NCBI GenBank assembly: GCA_949422855.1
Contig: CASPLG010000002.1
Coordinates: 1-64,000, forward strand
Direction of reading: 5' to 3'
DNA length: 64,000 bases
DNA from: an uncultured Eubacteriales bacterium
GTDB taxonomy: Bacteria > Bacillota > Clostridia > Oscillospirales > Acutalibacteraceae
The notes beneath the pieces were generated by a model. The model saw nothing but the letters and a program-made list of their open reading frames with translations, ran no database searches and had not been told where the DNA came from. Below, in pieces: positions 8,351 to 17,339 of the stretch (position 1 is its first letter; every line of letters begins with the position of its first letter). The position numbers and the translations under genes were made by a program.

Positions 8351-10179
8351 TTTTTATCCCGGTTTTTGAAATATTCTACTATCGAAGAGGCTATGGGTAG
8401 AGGTATTCCCGGAATCGTCATTATCTCTTCTACAGATGCCCTTGATAAGCGGTCTATACTTTTAAATCTCTTTAAAAGTATTTGGGATCGCTTTTTACTT
8501 ATCCCCGGTATTTGCTCCAACTGTGATGATTTTAACTCCAGACTCCTGCTTTTCCTATGATAGTTTATCGTGAACCTATGAACCTCATCTTGTATACGTG
8601 TTATAAAATTAAATATATTTTCTGTATTCTTTATATTTATTTCATTGATTCCGTCAGTTATTGCTCTGGTTCTGTGCCTATTGTCTTTTACCATGCCAAA
8701 AACAGGTATATTTGACAATCCAATTTCTCTCATGCACCGGATTACTTTTCTTGTATGACCCGTGCCTCCATCGATTAATATCAAATCAGGCGTAGTATTG
8801 AACTTAGAATTGTCCGGCTCTTTTAAATATCTGTCAAACCTCCTTTTTATGACCTCTATAATCGATGCATAATCATCCTGTCCAGTAACAGATTTTATTT
8901 TGAATTTTTTGTACGCAGATTTAAGAGGGTTGCCATTTTTAAAAACCACTAACCCCCCAACTTTTTGTGTGTCTTTCATATTTGATATGTCATACGCTTC
9001 TATATAATTAGGCGTATTTTCTAAACCCAAAATACCCTTTAAATCCAATAGTACCTTTATATTTCTGTTTATGCCGTCTTTTGCCCGTACTAACCCTTCA
9101 TAAGAATTTTTTTTGCACATTTTCATTATTTCCAAATCCTGGCGTGTACCGGGCAACCCTATAACTAGCTTTTCGCCAATTTTTTCAGATAACCATGTCT
9201 GCAAAGTATCTAGACCATTTATTTTAGCATCTATAAAAATTTTGTCAGGGAAAGTCTCACTGACAATGTAGTATCCTTCTATTAATTCTAATTTAGTTTC
9301 GTCAATATTACTATTTATATCGAATATAAAACTCTTATATTCAGACAAAACCCCCTCTCTGAATTTTAATATGTTCATAGAAATTTCATCTTGGTCATTT
9401 GTAAAGGCAATAAAATCACAATTTATATTCTTATTTAGTATAATCTTCTGCCTTTCTCCCACAGATTCAATTAATTTTATTTTGTCTCTGATTCTTGCTG
9501 CCTTTTCAAACTCCAGATTGTCAGACGCTTCTAACATATCTTTCCTCAGTTTTTTTAACTCTTCCTTCCCACCGTTTTTTAAAAAAGAACATGCCATCTT
9601 TATACTTTCAAGATATTCATCCAAAGTAATTTTACCTGCACAGGGAGCACTGCACCTATCAATATAATAATTTAAACATGGTCGTGATCTTTTGTTGAAA
9701 TTTCTCTTACACGTAGGAAGTTTGAATATTTTATTTACTTCATCCAGCGTATTTTTAATTTTGAGCAGACTCATAAACGGCCCTATATACTTGCATTTGG
9801 ACGAATCTTTTTTATTAACAACACTCATCCTTGGCCAAGTCTCACTGCTTATTTTTATATATTTATATCCCTTGTCATCTTTCAATAAAATATTGTATTT
9901 AGGTAGATGTTTTTTTATCAGATTACACTCTAAAACTAGTGCCTCATACTCAGTATTTGTGATTAAATATTCAAAATCTTTTATGTTTTCAACCATACTT
10001 CTTACCTTTTCAGTATGGCCAGAGCTAAAACAGAAGTATTGACTCACTCTATTTTTTAAATTCTTAGCTTTACCTACGTATATTATATTTAAATTTTTAT
10101 CTTTCATGATGTAAACCCCAGGATCATCCGGTAAAGCTAGAGCTTTTTTTCGCAAATCATGTTTATCAGCACTTTGCAC
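8347..10179 (-). CDS. uvrC: Excinuclease ABC subunit C
   Basis: UvrC makes the two incisions around bulky DNA lesions, together with UvrA and UvrB. At 610 residues it is full length. It has a GIY-YIG nuclease (residues about 14-90, PGVYIM and IYVGKAKNL), a Cys cluster of the CX(n)C type (about 170-182), a UVR UvrB-binding motif (about 205-240), an RNase H-like nuclease (EAYDISNM, LILIDGG) and C-terminal helix-hairpin-helix motifs. The start is GTG behind GAAGG. It follows the HPr gene. Confidence 0.95.
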   Translation of the reverse strand: MQSADKHDLRKKALALPDDPGVYIMKDKNLNIIYVGKAKNLKNRVSQYFCFSSGHTEKVRSMVENIKDFEYLITNTEYEALVLECNLIKKHLPKYNILLKDDKGYKYIKISSETWPRMSVVNKKDSSKCKYIGPFMSLLKIKNTLDEVNKIFKLPTCKRNFNKRSRPCLNYYIDRCSAPCAGKITLDEYLESIKMACSFLKNGGKEELKKLRKDMLEASDNLEFEKAARIRDKIKLIESVGERQKIILNKNINCDFIAFTNDQDEISMNILKFREGVLSEYKSFIFDINSNIDETKLELIEGYYIVSETFPDKIFIDAKINGLDTLQTWLSEKIGEKLVIGLPGTRQDLEIMKMCKKNSYEGLVRAKDGINRNIKVLLDLKGILGLENTPNYIEAYDISNMKDTQKVGGLVVFKNGNPLKSAYKKFKIKSVTGQDDYASIIEVIKRRFDRYLKEPDNSKFNTTPDLILIDGGTGHTRKVIRCMREIGLSNIPVFGMVKDNRHRTRAITDGINEINIKNTENIFNFITRIQDEVHRFTINYHRKSRSLELKSSQLEQIPGISKKRSQILLKRFKSIDRLSRASVEEIMTIPGIPLPIASSIVEYFKNRDKN

Positions 10180-10266
10180 AAAAATACCTTCTTGTGAAAC
10201 AAAATAGCACCGCTCATCACGGCACCAGAATTTTTATAAATCTGCACTTCGTAGCCACTTATCGTG

Positions 10267-10668
10267 CTACACCTGAGTTGCTTCCCCTTTAGCGCTGGAA
10301 GGAGAGTCTAGAGAATCTTCTTTACTTCCGAAGACCTGAGTTGCTTCCTCTTTAGTGCTGGAAGGAGAGTCTACAGAATCTTCTTTACTTCCGAAGAGAG
10401 AATCTATATTAGAAAACCCAGACTCAACCAACTTCACTAATTTATCAACGGCCTCTTCTTCGTCCAATCCATCTGCTATTATTTTTATCTTTGTACCTCC
10501 GACAACCCCCAGAGACAAAACGCCCAAAAGACTCTTAGCATTAACACGTTTCTCGTCTTTTTCTATCCATATAGAAGATCTGAACTCATTAGCACATTGA
10601 ATAAAGAATGTAGCCGGTCTAGCATGTAGTCCCACTTGATTTAAAACTACTACCTCCTGAACATACAT
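10267..10668 (-). CDS. HPr-family phosphocarrier with a duplicated C-terminal tail
   Basis: Residues 1-88 form a normal HPr/Crh fold. His15 in GLHARPA is the PTS phosphorylation site and Ser46 in KSLLGVLS is the HPr-kinase site; the numbering fits only if the start is ATG 10668 (site GGGGGAGG). HPr carries phosphate in the sugar PTS and, as Ser-P, in carbon catabolite control. An acidic Ser-rich tail of two 21-residue repeats (FGSKEDSxDSPSSxKxEATQV) is added, which ordinary HPr lacks. It has its own promoter and is followed by uvrC. Confidence 0.85.
   Translation of the reverse strand: MYVQEVVVLNQVGLHARPATFFIQCANEFRSSIWIEKDEKRVNAKSLLGVLSLGVVGGTKIKIIADGLDEEEAVDKLVKLVESGFSNIDSLFGSKEDSVDSPSSTKEEATQVFGSKEDSLDSPSSAKGEATQV
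10271..10396. repeat. Two tandem 63-bp repeats coding the HPr tail
   Basis: Units 10271-10333 and 10334-10396 differ at only a few positions. The length is a multiple of three, so the frame is kept and the repeat encodes a duplicated 21-residue block. Confidence 0.85.
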
Positions 10669-10741
10669 ATAAATCCTCCCCCTGAAAAAACTCAACTTGT
10701 ATTAATTTCCTACTCAACTAAAAGCAACATAATACTATAAC

Positions 10742-10769
10742 ATTATACCATAATTATTTGTTTAGTCAA
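10742..10769 (-). promoter_or_regulatory. Promoter of the HPr gene
   Basis: On the minus strand TTGACT and a perfect TATAAT are separated by 16 bases, about 75 bases before the HPr start. Confidence 0.65.
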
Positions 10770-10825
10770 CAAAAATCTTTTACATTTATTCATAAAACCA
10801 TTCTTCAAAACAAAAATCTCACTTG

Positions 10826-11521
10826 TCACTCTGTCTCCTTAAGTGAAAATAAATCCCTCCGATACTTTAATGTCTGCTTTATGGAATTGTTCCGTCTCCA
10901 CTTTTCTATTTCCCTGTGATTTCCCGACAGCAATACCTCCGGTACAGACATCCCCCTCCATACAGCCGGCTTTGTGTAGTGAGGATGCTCCAGTAAATTA
11001 TCAAAATAACTTTCCTTTTCAAAGCACTCTTTATCCGAAAGTACTCCGGGGACCATCCTACAGACTGCATCTATTAATACCAGAGCGGGCAGTTCGCCAC
11101 CGGTCAGCACATAATCTCCAATTGAAATCCTCTTATCAACGAGCTTATCCAATACCCTTTCATCTATTCCCTCATAATGTCCGCACAGCAGCGCAATATT
11201 CTCATATTTAGCTATATCCATTGCCATTTTCTGATCAAAACTTTCTCCTGAAGGAGTCATACAAATAAAAAACGGCTTTGTCTTGCTATTTTGGCATACA
11301 CTCTCAAAGCACCTGGCGATGGGTTCTGCTGTCATAACCATGCCTCTTCCCCCACCATAAGGAGTGTCATCTACTTTTCTGTGCTTATTGTCAGAATAAT
11401 CTCGTATATTATGACATTTTATATCTATAATTCCATTTCTCCATGCTCTACCAATGACACTCACGGACAATACATCATATATCATCTCTGGAAATAATGT
11501 CAAAATATTAAAGCTATTCAT
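10826..11521 (-). CDS. trmD: tRNA (guanine37-N1)-methyltransferase
   Basis: TrmD puts the m1G37 mark on tRNAs, which prevents frameshifting. It is a trefoil-knot SPOUT methyltransferase. Motifs seen are LFPEM, TPYGGGRGMVM, CGHYEGID and the knot SIGDYVLTGGELPA. The length of about 231 residues is normal. ATG 11521 overlaps the rimM stop (ATGAATAG), so the genes are translationally coupled. It is the last gene of the rpsP-khpA-rimM-trmD series. Confidence 0.95.
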   Translation of the reverse strand: MNSFNILTLFPEMIYDVLSVSVIGRAWRNGIIDIKCHNIRDYSDNKHRKVDDTPYGGGRGMVMTAEPIARCFESVCQNSKTKPFFICMTPSGESFDQKMAMDIAKYENIALLCGHYEGIDERVLDKLVDKRISIGDYVLTGGELPALVLIDAVCRMVPGVLSDKECFEKESYFDNLLEHPHYTKPAVWRGMSVPEVLLSGNHREIEKWRRNNSIKQTLKYRRDLFSLKETE

Positions 11522-12026
11522 CAAACATCCCCTTAATAGGCCGCACGAGCAAAATATTTTTGCTAATATTTATATTGATTATAAACTCATCCACAGCCGG
11601 CAGCATGTATTCCCTGGAGCCATCCCCTCTAATGCAATAAACATCATTCGCCCCCGTCTTAATGACATCATAGACCTTGCCATAATCCATTTTAGTATCA
11701 GCATCCACTACATTCATACCAAGAATATCATCAACAAAATATCTATTTTTAGGTAAATTAATATCTTTTTTGTCAGCATATATATATCTATTAATTAATC
11801 CCATGCAATCTTCTATTTTGCGCACTCCATCTATGGTAATCAACACAGCACTTTTAAATACTCTCTTAGTTGATATATCTATCTGTTTTCCCTCAGGTAA
11901 AAAGTAGAATCTAGGAATCTCACAAAAAGCCCGGGGACTATCACAAAAAGGTTTAACCTTCATCTCCCCTGATACTCCCCTGGTTCCTACTATCTGACCA
12001 ACCTCTAAAAATTGTTTCAAACTCAT
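11514..12026 (-). CDS. rimM: Ribosome maturation factor RimM
   Basis: RimM binds S19 and helps mature the 30S head. Its 170 residues comprise an N-terminal RimM barrel (VGQIVGTRGVSGEMKV) and a PRC-barrel domain (YFVDDILGMNV, YMLPAVDEFI, IKGMFDE). It lies between khpA and trmD, the standard order. Confidence 0.92.
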   Translation of the reverse strand: MSLKQFLEVGQIVGTRGVSGEMKVKPFCDSPRAFCEIPRFYFLPEGKQIDISTKRVFKSAVLITIDGVRKIEDCMGLINRYIYADKKDINLPKNRYFVDDILGMNVVDADTKMDYGKVYDVIKTGANDVYCIRGDGSREYMLPAVDEFIININISKNILLVRPIKGMFDE

Positions 12027-12048
12027 TTTACTCCCAAAGCAAACAAAG

Positions 12049-12282
12049 CTAACCTATCTCCACCGCAACCTTTAAATTCCTTTTTGCGGCAGCCGTCTTG
12101 ACTATCTGCCGAATAGACTTAGCTATCCGACCTTTTTTGCCGATAACTCTACCCATATCACTATCATCTACCACAACACGGTAAACAATAAGACCGTCCT
12201 GCGCACTGTCATCGACATCTATCCCAACTTTGTCCGGGCAATTCACAAGCCCGCGAACAATAACCTGAAGCAAATCTTCCAT
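12049..12282 (-). CDS. khpA: KH-domain RNA-binding protein
   Basis: A 77-residue single KH domain with the GKKGRIAKSIRQ loop, which contacts RNA. KhpA works with KhpB in RNA binding and cell-shape control in Gram-positives. It lies between rpsP and rimM, as in most Firmicutes. Confidence 0.92.
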   Translation of the reverse strand: MEDLLQVIVRGLVNCPDKVGIDVDDSAQDGLIVYRVVVDDSDMGRVIGKKGRIAKSIRQIVKTAAAKRNLKVAVEIG

Positions 12283-12297
12283 TCAGGGTTTCACCTC

Positions 12298-12549
12298 TTA
12301 CTCCTGGGCAGATGCCAAGCTCTTATTAATCAGCGCTCTAACTTTATTTGTCGGCTGAGCCCCATAAGCCTTCCATTTCTTAGCCTTTTCGTTGTCTATT
12401 TTTATCTGGACGGGCTCTTTAAGAGGGTCATAATACCCAATCTCCTCTATAAACTTCCCATTTCTTGAGCTGCGCGCATCAGCAACCACTATTCTATAAA
12501 AAGGACTCTTTTTTGCTCCCATTCTACGAAGTTTTATTTTTACCGCCAT
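12298..12549 (-). CDS. rpsP: 30S ribosomal protein S16
   Basis: The start [19 protein letters not shown] and the motifs [21 protein letters not shown] are diagnostic of S16. ATG 12549 (83 aa) is chosen because AGGAGTG lies just upstream; the longer frame adds a non-conserved leader. Confidence 0.96.
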   Translation of the reverse strand: MAVKIKLRRMGAKKSPFYRIVVADARSSRNGKFIEEIGYYDPLKEPVQIKIDNEKAKKWKAYGAQPTNKVRALINKSLASAQE

Positions 12550-12608
12550 TTTATTATCACTCCTATAAATCAAATTTTCTATATTATAACACATATCACA
12601 AATAAATT

Positions 12609-13943
12609 CTACCTCATAAAACCTTTAAATCCTAGGAAAGAAGATTTTTTCTTTTTTATACCATTAAATTGCTTCATAGTCTTACTAATTTGTTCAAAGC
12701 CTCTAAGTAATTTGTTAACATCCTCAACTTTCACTCCGCTGCCCTTGGCAATTCTAATTTTTCTGGAGGGATTTATTATGCTAGGCTTTCTTTTTTCGGC
12801 TTCTGTCATAGATAGTATCATTGCTAAATTTCTATCTAGTATTTTGTCATCCAAATCTAAATCATTTATTTTACTGCCCACACCGGGAAACTTGCTTAGT
12901 ATAGATTTAATCGGGCCTAACTTTTTTATCTGAATGATCTGCTCTGCAAAATCCCCCAAATCAAAACTATTTTCTTTGAACTTCTTAGCCATTTTCTCGG
13001 CATTCTTAAAGTCGATTTTAGCTTCGGCATCTTCAATTAAACTTAAAACATCGCCCATCCCCAAAATTCTGGATGCCATACGATTCGGATGGAAAACCTC
13101 CAAATCGTCCATCTTTTCCCCGGTTCCAACAAATTTAATTGGTTTCCCCGTAACGGCTCTGATGGATAAAGCCGCACCTCCCCTTGTATCACCGTCAAGC
13201 TTAGTCAGTATCACACCGCTTATATCCAGTTTAGAATTAAAAGCCTCGGCGACTTTAACAGCGTCCTGCCCCGTCATTGCATCCGCCACAAGCAGTATTT
13301 CACTGGGAGAAATTTTCGATTTTATATTCTCCAGTTCATCCATTAACTTTTCATCAATGTGCAATCTGCCCGCCGTATCTATTATAACATAGTCGTTGCC
13401 GTGGTCTTTCGCATGGCTGACAGCCCTCTCCGAAATAATTACGGGATTCTCCTCCCCCATTTCAAAAACCGGCACACCTATTCCGGATGCCAACACTTTC
13501 AGCTGATCTATAGCAGCAGGTCTGTATATATCGCACGCAACAAGCAGAGGTCTGGAACCACGCTTTTTTAACATTTTTGCAAGTTTTGCTGCATGAGTAG
13601 TCTTACCTGAGCCCTGTAAACCACACAGCATTATTACACAAGGAGGTTTAGCAGGCTTATTTAATTTGCTTTCACTTTCCCCCATTAGTTTTGTAAGTTC
13701 ATCGTTTACAATCTTTACTACCATCTGTCCCGGAGTGAGACTTTCCATAACCTGCTGACCAATAGCCTGTTGCTTAACTTTATTCGTAAAATCTTTGGCT
13801 ATTTTATAATTTACATCAGCCTCCAATAAAGCAAGCCTTACCTCCCTCATAGCTTCATTAACGTCATTTTCGGTTAATTTACCCTTAGACTTGAGTTTCT
13901 TAAAAACTGAAGACAGCTTTTCTGTCAAACCCTCAAATGCCAA
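12609..13943 (-). CDS. ffh: Signal recognition particle protein Ffh
   Basis: Ffh is the GTPase that, with SRP RNA, delivers membrane proteins to FtsY. Its 444 residues comprise the N domain (1-85), the G domain with P-loop GLQGSGKTT (about 110), DTAGRLH and [10 protein letters not shown], then the M domain (about 300-444) with [12 protein letters not shown]. The start is TTG behind GGGAGGG. It is first in the run to rpsP and the genes after it. No ylxM precedes it. Confidence 0.95.
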   Translation of the reverse strand: MAFEGLTEKLSSVFKKLKSKGKLTENDVNEAMREVRLALLEADVNYKIAKDFTNKVKQQAIGQQVMESLTPGQMVVKIVNDELTKLMGESESKLNKPAKPPCVIMLCGLQGSGKTTHAAKLAKMLKKRGSRPLLVACDIYRPAAIDQLKVLASGIGVPVFEMGEENPVIISERAVSHAKDHGNDYVIIDTAGRLHIDEKLMDELENIKSKISPSEILLVADAMTGQDAVKVAEAFNSKLDISGVILTKLDGDTRGGAALSIRAVTGKPIKFVGTGEKMDDLEVFHPNRMASRILGMGDVLSLIEDAEAKIDFKNAEKMAKKFKENSFDLGDFAEQIIQIKKLGPIKSILSKFPGVGSKINDLDLDDKILDRNLAMILSMTEAEKRKPSIINPSRKIRIAKGSGVKVEDVNKLLRGFEQISKTMKQFNGIKKKKSSFLGFKGFMR

Positions 13944-14095
13944 TTTTCTTCCCTCCCCAAAAACATAATCCTATTTCAGCCTCTGAAATTTGCATTTCTC
14001 AGACTCCCAAAAATCATCAAAGGTAATATTTCGGCAGCACTAAATTTTAGTCCCCCAAGTGGCACAGTGCCCGCACACAAACCTATAAATTGCAC

Positions 14096-14353
14096 CTAGT
14101 CAACATCCCCTTCGCCGCCAAAAGATCCGGATAATTCAGAAATACATTTCACTATATCACCTACAGTGTGTATATTCTCAATCATATCATCCGATATTTC
14201 AATATCAAATTCATCCTCCACCACTTCAGCCAAATCCACTACATCCAACGAATCCGCTCCCAAATCTTCAATAAGCCTGGTTTCCGGATTAATCTGCTCT
14301 TCATCTATTTGGAATTGTTGGCTGAGCAAAGCTTTTAATTTTTCTAAGATCAT
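14096..14353 (-). CDS. acpP: Acyl carrier protein
   Basis: ACP carries growing fatty acids on a phosphopantetheine arm. The attachment site Ser35 sits in GADSLD and the acidic helix II (VVDLAEVVEDEFDIE) follows. ATG 14353 behind AGAGG is preferred to the TTG two codons upstream. The tail is Gly/Asp-rich. The gene stands alone, away from fab genes, with a good promoter. Confidence 0.93.
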   Translation of the reverse strand: MILEKLKALLSQQFQIDEEQINPETRLIEDLGADSLDVVDLAEVVEDEFDIEISDDMIENIHTVGDIVKCISELSGSFGGEGDVD

Positions 14354-14398
14354 AGTCAAAACCTCTTCTTTTAAATATTTTTCATATTATGTATAAAT

Positions 14399-14427
14399 AT
14401 GTTATTTGTTATACCACCATTTGTCAA
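14399..14427 (-). promoter_or_regulatory. Promoter of acpP
   Basis: TTGACA and TAACAT on the minus strand are 17 bases apart, about 45 bases before the start. The rest of the gap to 14768 is AT-rich and shows only weak promoter-like hexamers for the rightward operon. Confidence 0.65.
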
Positions 14428-14768
14428 GAAAATTTTTGTGAAAAATTTCATTTTTTGATACCATTTTTTGATTGTTTTGCTATCTTCATAATTATTTTAC
14501 CTAGATAAATGAGCAAATTTTTTCTACAAGCTAAGTTAGCCATTAATTTTTATAGTATACAATATTTTATAGAATTTTTCTAATTAATTGTTGATTTATT
14601 CGATAAGATATGTTACTCTAAATATGGACTTTTTGTGAAGTATATAGCAAGTAGGAAGAAAAAGCATCAATTGTGTATGTGTTTCAAGATACACTCGGAT
14701 TTTATCGTCCAAAAGGTCTGTACAGCGTCGTTTATAGTAATTAAGAGGGGGGATGATTATCTGTAAAT

Positions 14769-15236
14769 ATGGACGGAAATATTGGAAATACAGTTTACAG
14801 TAAACATTTAAAAATAGAATGCACGGATGAAAATTGGATTACAGTCAGAAATTTCGTTAATTTATTTATCGAAGAGATATCTGCAGATATGTATGTACCC
14901 CCCAATTTTTTAGTGGCTTGTGAGGAGATTTATATTAATATTTCCAGATATGCCCACACCTGTGGACCCAATATCGTGGATATTCAATGCAGTTATACTT
15001 ATGGATTACAGCAAATATGCGTTGAATTTATAGATTCCGGCATAGAATTCGATCCTACAAAATTAAACCTGAATAATGAAATCCTTCCCTTAGAAAAAAG
15101 AGAGCCCGGAGGATTGGGAATATTGATTGCGAAGAAGATGTCCGATTTTATGTGTTACAGGAGGGTAAACAGCAAAAATATATTGAAACTTTTTAAAAAG
15201 ATAGAGAAGAAAAGGAGTGCTAATAATGGAGAATAA
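14769..15236 (+). CDS. Anti-sigma-type ATP-binding kinase (RsbW/SpoIIAB-like)
   Basis: A small HATPase domain with CEEIYINISRYA (N-box), FIDSGIEFDP (G1) and GGLGILIAKKMSD (G2) marks the serine kinases that hold sigma factors and phosphorylate STAS antagonists. At 155 residues it is of normal size. The ribosome site GGGGGG is unusually far from ATG (about 16 bases). It overlaps the STAS gene by 11 bases. No sigma factor gene is adjacent, so the target is unknown. Confidence 0.85.
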   Translation: MDGNIGNTVYSKHLKIECTDENWITVRNFVNLFIEEISADMYVPPNFLVACEEIYINISRYAHTCGPNIVDIQCSYTYGLQQICVEFIDSGIEFDPTKLNLNNEILPLEKREPGGLGILIAKKMSDFMCYRRVNSKNILKLFKKIEKKRSANNGE

Positions 15237-15579
15237 CGTGAATAAAAATGATGATTTACCATTAGAAATAGAGAAGTCGCACATAGGAAATAAAACGGCT
15301 TTATATATAACAGGCAGAATAGATACTCAAACTGCTCCCGAATTTCAGGAATATATGGATGGCTTTTTCGATGAGCTGGATGGAGACTTAGTTCTCGATT
15401 TTAGTGATGTTGATTATTTAAGCAGTGCCGGACTAAGAGCAATTTTGTACGTGCAAAAAAGAATGAAAACTCTAGGTGATGACGGTTTTAACCTTTCTAT
15501 CGTCAATGTAAACCCGGCCGTTATGGAGGTCTTTGAAATGACCGGCTTTACAGATGTAATAAACGTTTCTGCCAAGTAA
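15226..15579 (+). CDS. STAS-domain anti-anti-sigma factor (RsbV-like)
   Basis: A 117-residue STAS domain with the phospho-acceptor serine in DYLSSAGLR (Ser66 or Ser67). Unphosphorylated, such proteins bind the kinase and free its partner sigma factor. ATG 15226 is preceded by AAAGGAG, inside the end of the kinase gene. The two genes form a partner-switching pair. Confidence 0.88.
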   Translation: MENNVNKNDDLPLEIEKSHIGNKTALYITGRIDTQTAPEFQEYMDGFFDELDGDLVLDFSDVDYLSSAGLRAILYVQKRMKTLGDDGFNLSIVNVNPAVMEVFEMTGFTDVINVSAK

Positions 15580-15665
15580 GTATTTTTATGTAATCTAAGT
15601 GTTATATCTAAGAACACGTGTATGCACGCTCATCGAAATGATATCTTTTGCTCTATAAAAAATAC

Positions 15666-15791
15666 GGGAGCGTCTAATTGAAAGAGAGTTATTTATAAGG
15701 TCTGATTTTTCACTTAGGGAAAACCGGAGAATATGTAGGAAAAATTTGTGTTGGTTTTGTTTCTCCGTCTCCCTCCTTTTCGGACGCTCCT
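15666..15791. ncRNA. Candidate structured RNA or inverted-repeat element
   Basis: The outer arms GGAGCGTC (15667) and GACGCTCC (15783) are perfect complements. Nested inside, CGGAGAA (15725) pairs with TTCTCCG (15761), extended by GGGA with TCCC. The whole element is about 125 bases and carries no reading frame. I cannot match it to a known family; a non-autonomous inverted-repeat element is also possible. Farther on, GTACCCGG and CCGGGGTAC (15880-15909) form another hairpin. Confidence 0.35.
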
Positions 15792-15920
15792 AAATGATAC
15801 TCTTTGGGGCAGAACCTCTTAAATAGCGTTTTGTCTTGCTCGTGAGTCTGACTCTTCATAATTGTTATAAATCGTTTTTGTACCCGGTTCTATATTGACG
15901 CCGGGGTACTTTGGTTATGT

Positions 15921-16553
15921 CTATATGCCTATGATACTAAAGATGGACTTAAACCATGTTCTTACATCCTCGAATATCTCAATTGCTTTGAATTTAAATT
16001 CATAAGTCTGTGCTCCCGTAACTATGTCCATTTCATCATGATTTAAAACATCTTCTAATTCCGTTTGTTCCTGAGCCGCCGGCAAACACATAGGAGGGAA
16101 CATCACACACCACCAGTTGCGGCCGTTTCCGCTCCCGATAGTAACTCTAACAGCAAAGTACTGTCCCGCAGGCAAAGTCACTGTATTGTAGTATCTGGTA
16201 TTGAAGTGCATTTTTACCAGTTTAACGTCAACTTTGTAATTATAACCGTTATTTTTTATTTCATCTTCAGCTTCTCTTGCTATCAGCGGTATATTCAATT
16301 GCGCATTTTTTTTGGCGTCTTCCAGGTTCTGAGCAGATTCGAAAACTGTTTTGCACGAGTTTAGAACCCTATCTCTTACTTTTAATTTCAATGTTTGATC
16401 CTCCTCTTTATCAGAATTTGCTATTACATGAAAACGTAAAACTTTATCACTAATTCTATCGCATTTACCTGAAAAGCCTGCAAACGATATCAATATAGAA
16501 ACTAAAAATCCCGACAGTAAAGCTTTTTCCTTAATAGACAACATTTTCATCAT
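15921..16553 (-). CDS. spoIIR: Stage II sporulation protein R
   Basis: SpoIIR is made in the forespore under sigma F, secreted across the septum, and triggers SpoIIGA to process pro-sigma E. Its 210 residues begin with a membrane or signal segment (about 8-28), followed by the family motifs LRFHVIANSDKEEDQ, LKLKVRD and CVMFPPMC. It shows that the organism has at least the early sporulation pathway. Two or three close ATG codons make the start uncertain by up to 9 bases. Confidence 0.92.
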   Translation of the reverse strand: MMKMLSIKEKALLSGFLVSILISFAGFSGKCDRISDKVLRFHVIANSDKEEDQTLKLKVRDRVLNSCKTVFESAQNLEDAKKNAQLNIPLIAREAEDEIKNNGYNYKVDVKLVKMHFNTRYYNTVTLPAGQYFAVRVTIGSGNGRNWWCVMFPPMCLPAAQEQTELEDVLNHDEMDIVTGAQTYEFKFKAIEIFEDVRTWFKSIFSIIGI

Positions 16554-16828
16554 TCCTTCTAAGATTTTGCCCTCTGAAAGGAATTATGATATGAAATACC
16601 AAAATTTATTCACTCATTTTACACTTACTCAATATGAAAATTTCACAACAAAAAAACAAGCAGATAGAAATTTCAGTTTTTGCCGTTAAGTAAAAAAGTA
16701 GGACATATTTTAAAATTTTTCTATTTTTTACCATAACTAACAAAAAAAACACCTCTAACGTGTCAAAAGCAGTATATATGTCAAACTTCTCCATGATGAA
16801 ATTAACTCCAAAAGTAATTAGATTTATA

Positions 16829-16858
16829 TTGACAAAATACAGGGATTTATAGTATAAT
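16829..16858 (+). promoter_or_regulatory. Promoter of the AbrB-family gene
   Basis: A perfect TTGACA and a perfect TATAAT are separated by 18 bases, ending 44 bases before the start. The rest of the 16554-16901 gap shows no credible gene. Confidence 0.75.
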
Positions 16859-16901
16859 TTCAATAAATAGGTGGGGTAATTTGGGAAAGGGTGTAATATG
16901 T

Positions 16902-17156
16902 ATGAAATCTACCGGAATAGTAAGAAAGATTGACGAATTAGGAAGGATTGTACTGCCTGTGGAGCTGCGCAAAACACTCGGAATTAACGCCGGAGATCAA
17001 TTAGAAATTTTTGTTGATGGTGATATAGTCATGCTTAGTAAGTATGAACCCCAATGTGTGTTTTGCGGTAAATCAGGCGGCGTAGAGAAGTTCCATGAAA
17101 AGACTATTTGTAAGGACTGTATAAAACGTATAACAGATAAGGATTTTAGTAACTAA
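16902..17156 (+). CDS. abrB: AbrB-family transition-state regulator with zinc motif
   Basis: The N-terminal swapped-hairpin DNA-binding domain reads MKSTGIVRKIDELGRIVLP, typical of AbrB, which represses stationary-phase genes. After residue 50 comes CVFCGK and later CKDC, a likely zinc ribbon as in many clostridial AbrB proteins. ATG 16902 is chosen by homology and by AAAGGGTG; an upstream TTG would add 7 residues. A strong promoter and terminator enclose the gene. Confidence 0.9.
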   Translation: MKSTGIVRKIDELGRIVLPVELRKTLGINAGDQLEIFVDGDIVMLSKYEPQCVFCGKSGGVEKFHEKTICKDCIKRITDKDFSN

Positions 17157-17207
17157 ATAACTGTTTATTTTCAGTGGTTAAGATTATCATAGGTCGCTGA
17201 TACGTAC

Positions 17208-17249
17208 GCCCCCGATGAAGAAGTAAGTGCCTTCGTCGGGGGGTTTTTG
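17208..17249 (+). terminator. Terminator of abrB
   Basis: CCCCCGATGAAG pairs with CTTCGTCGGGGG around a 10-base loop, followed by TTTTT. Confidence 0.85.
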
Positions 17250-17339
17250 TGCTATTAAATCCACTGTATTGTTCGGAAATTCAAAAAATATTTCAAACCC
17301 TCTTTTTTAGTCCTTACCCTTAGAACTCTCTGACTAATA

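Noticed and set aside
16606..16863. 85-residue minus-strand frame
   Set aside because: It overlaps a consensus promoter for abrB, lacks a ribosome site and is an AT-rich hydrophobic chance frame.
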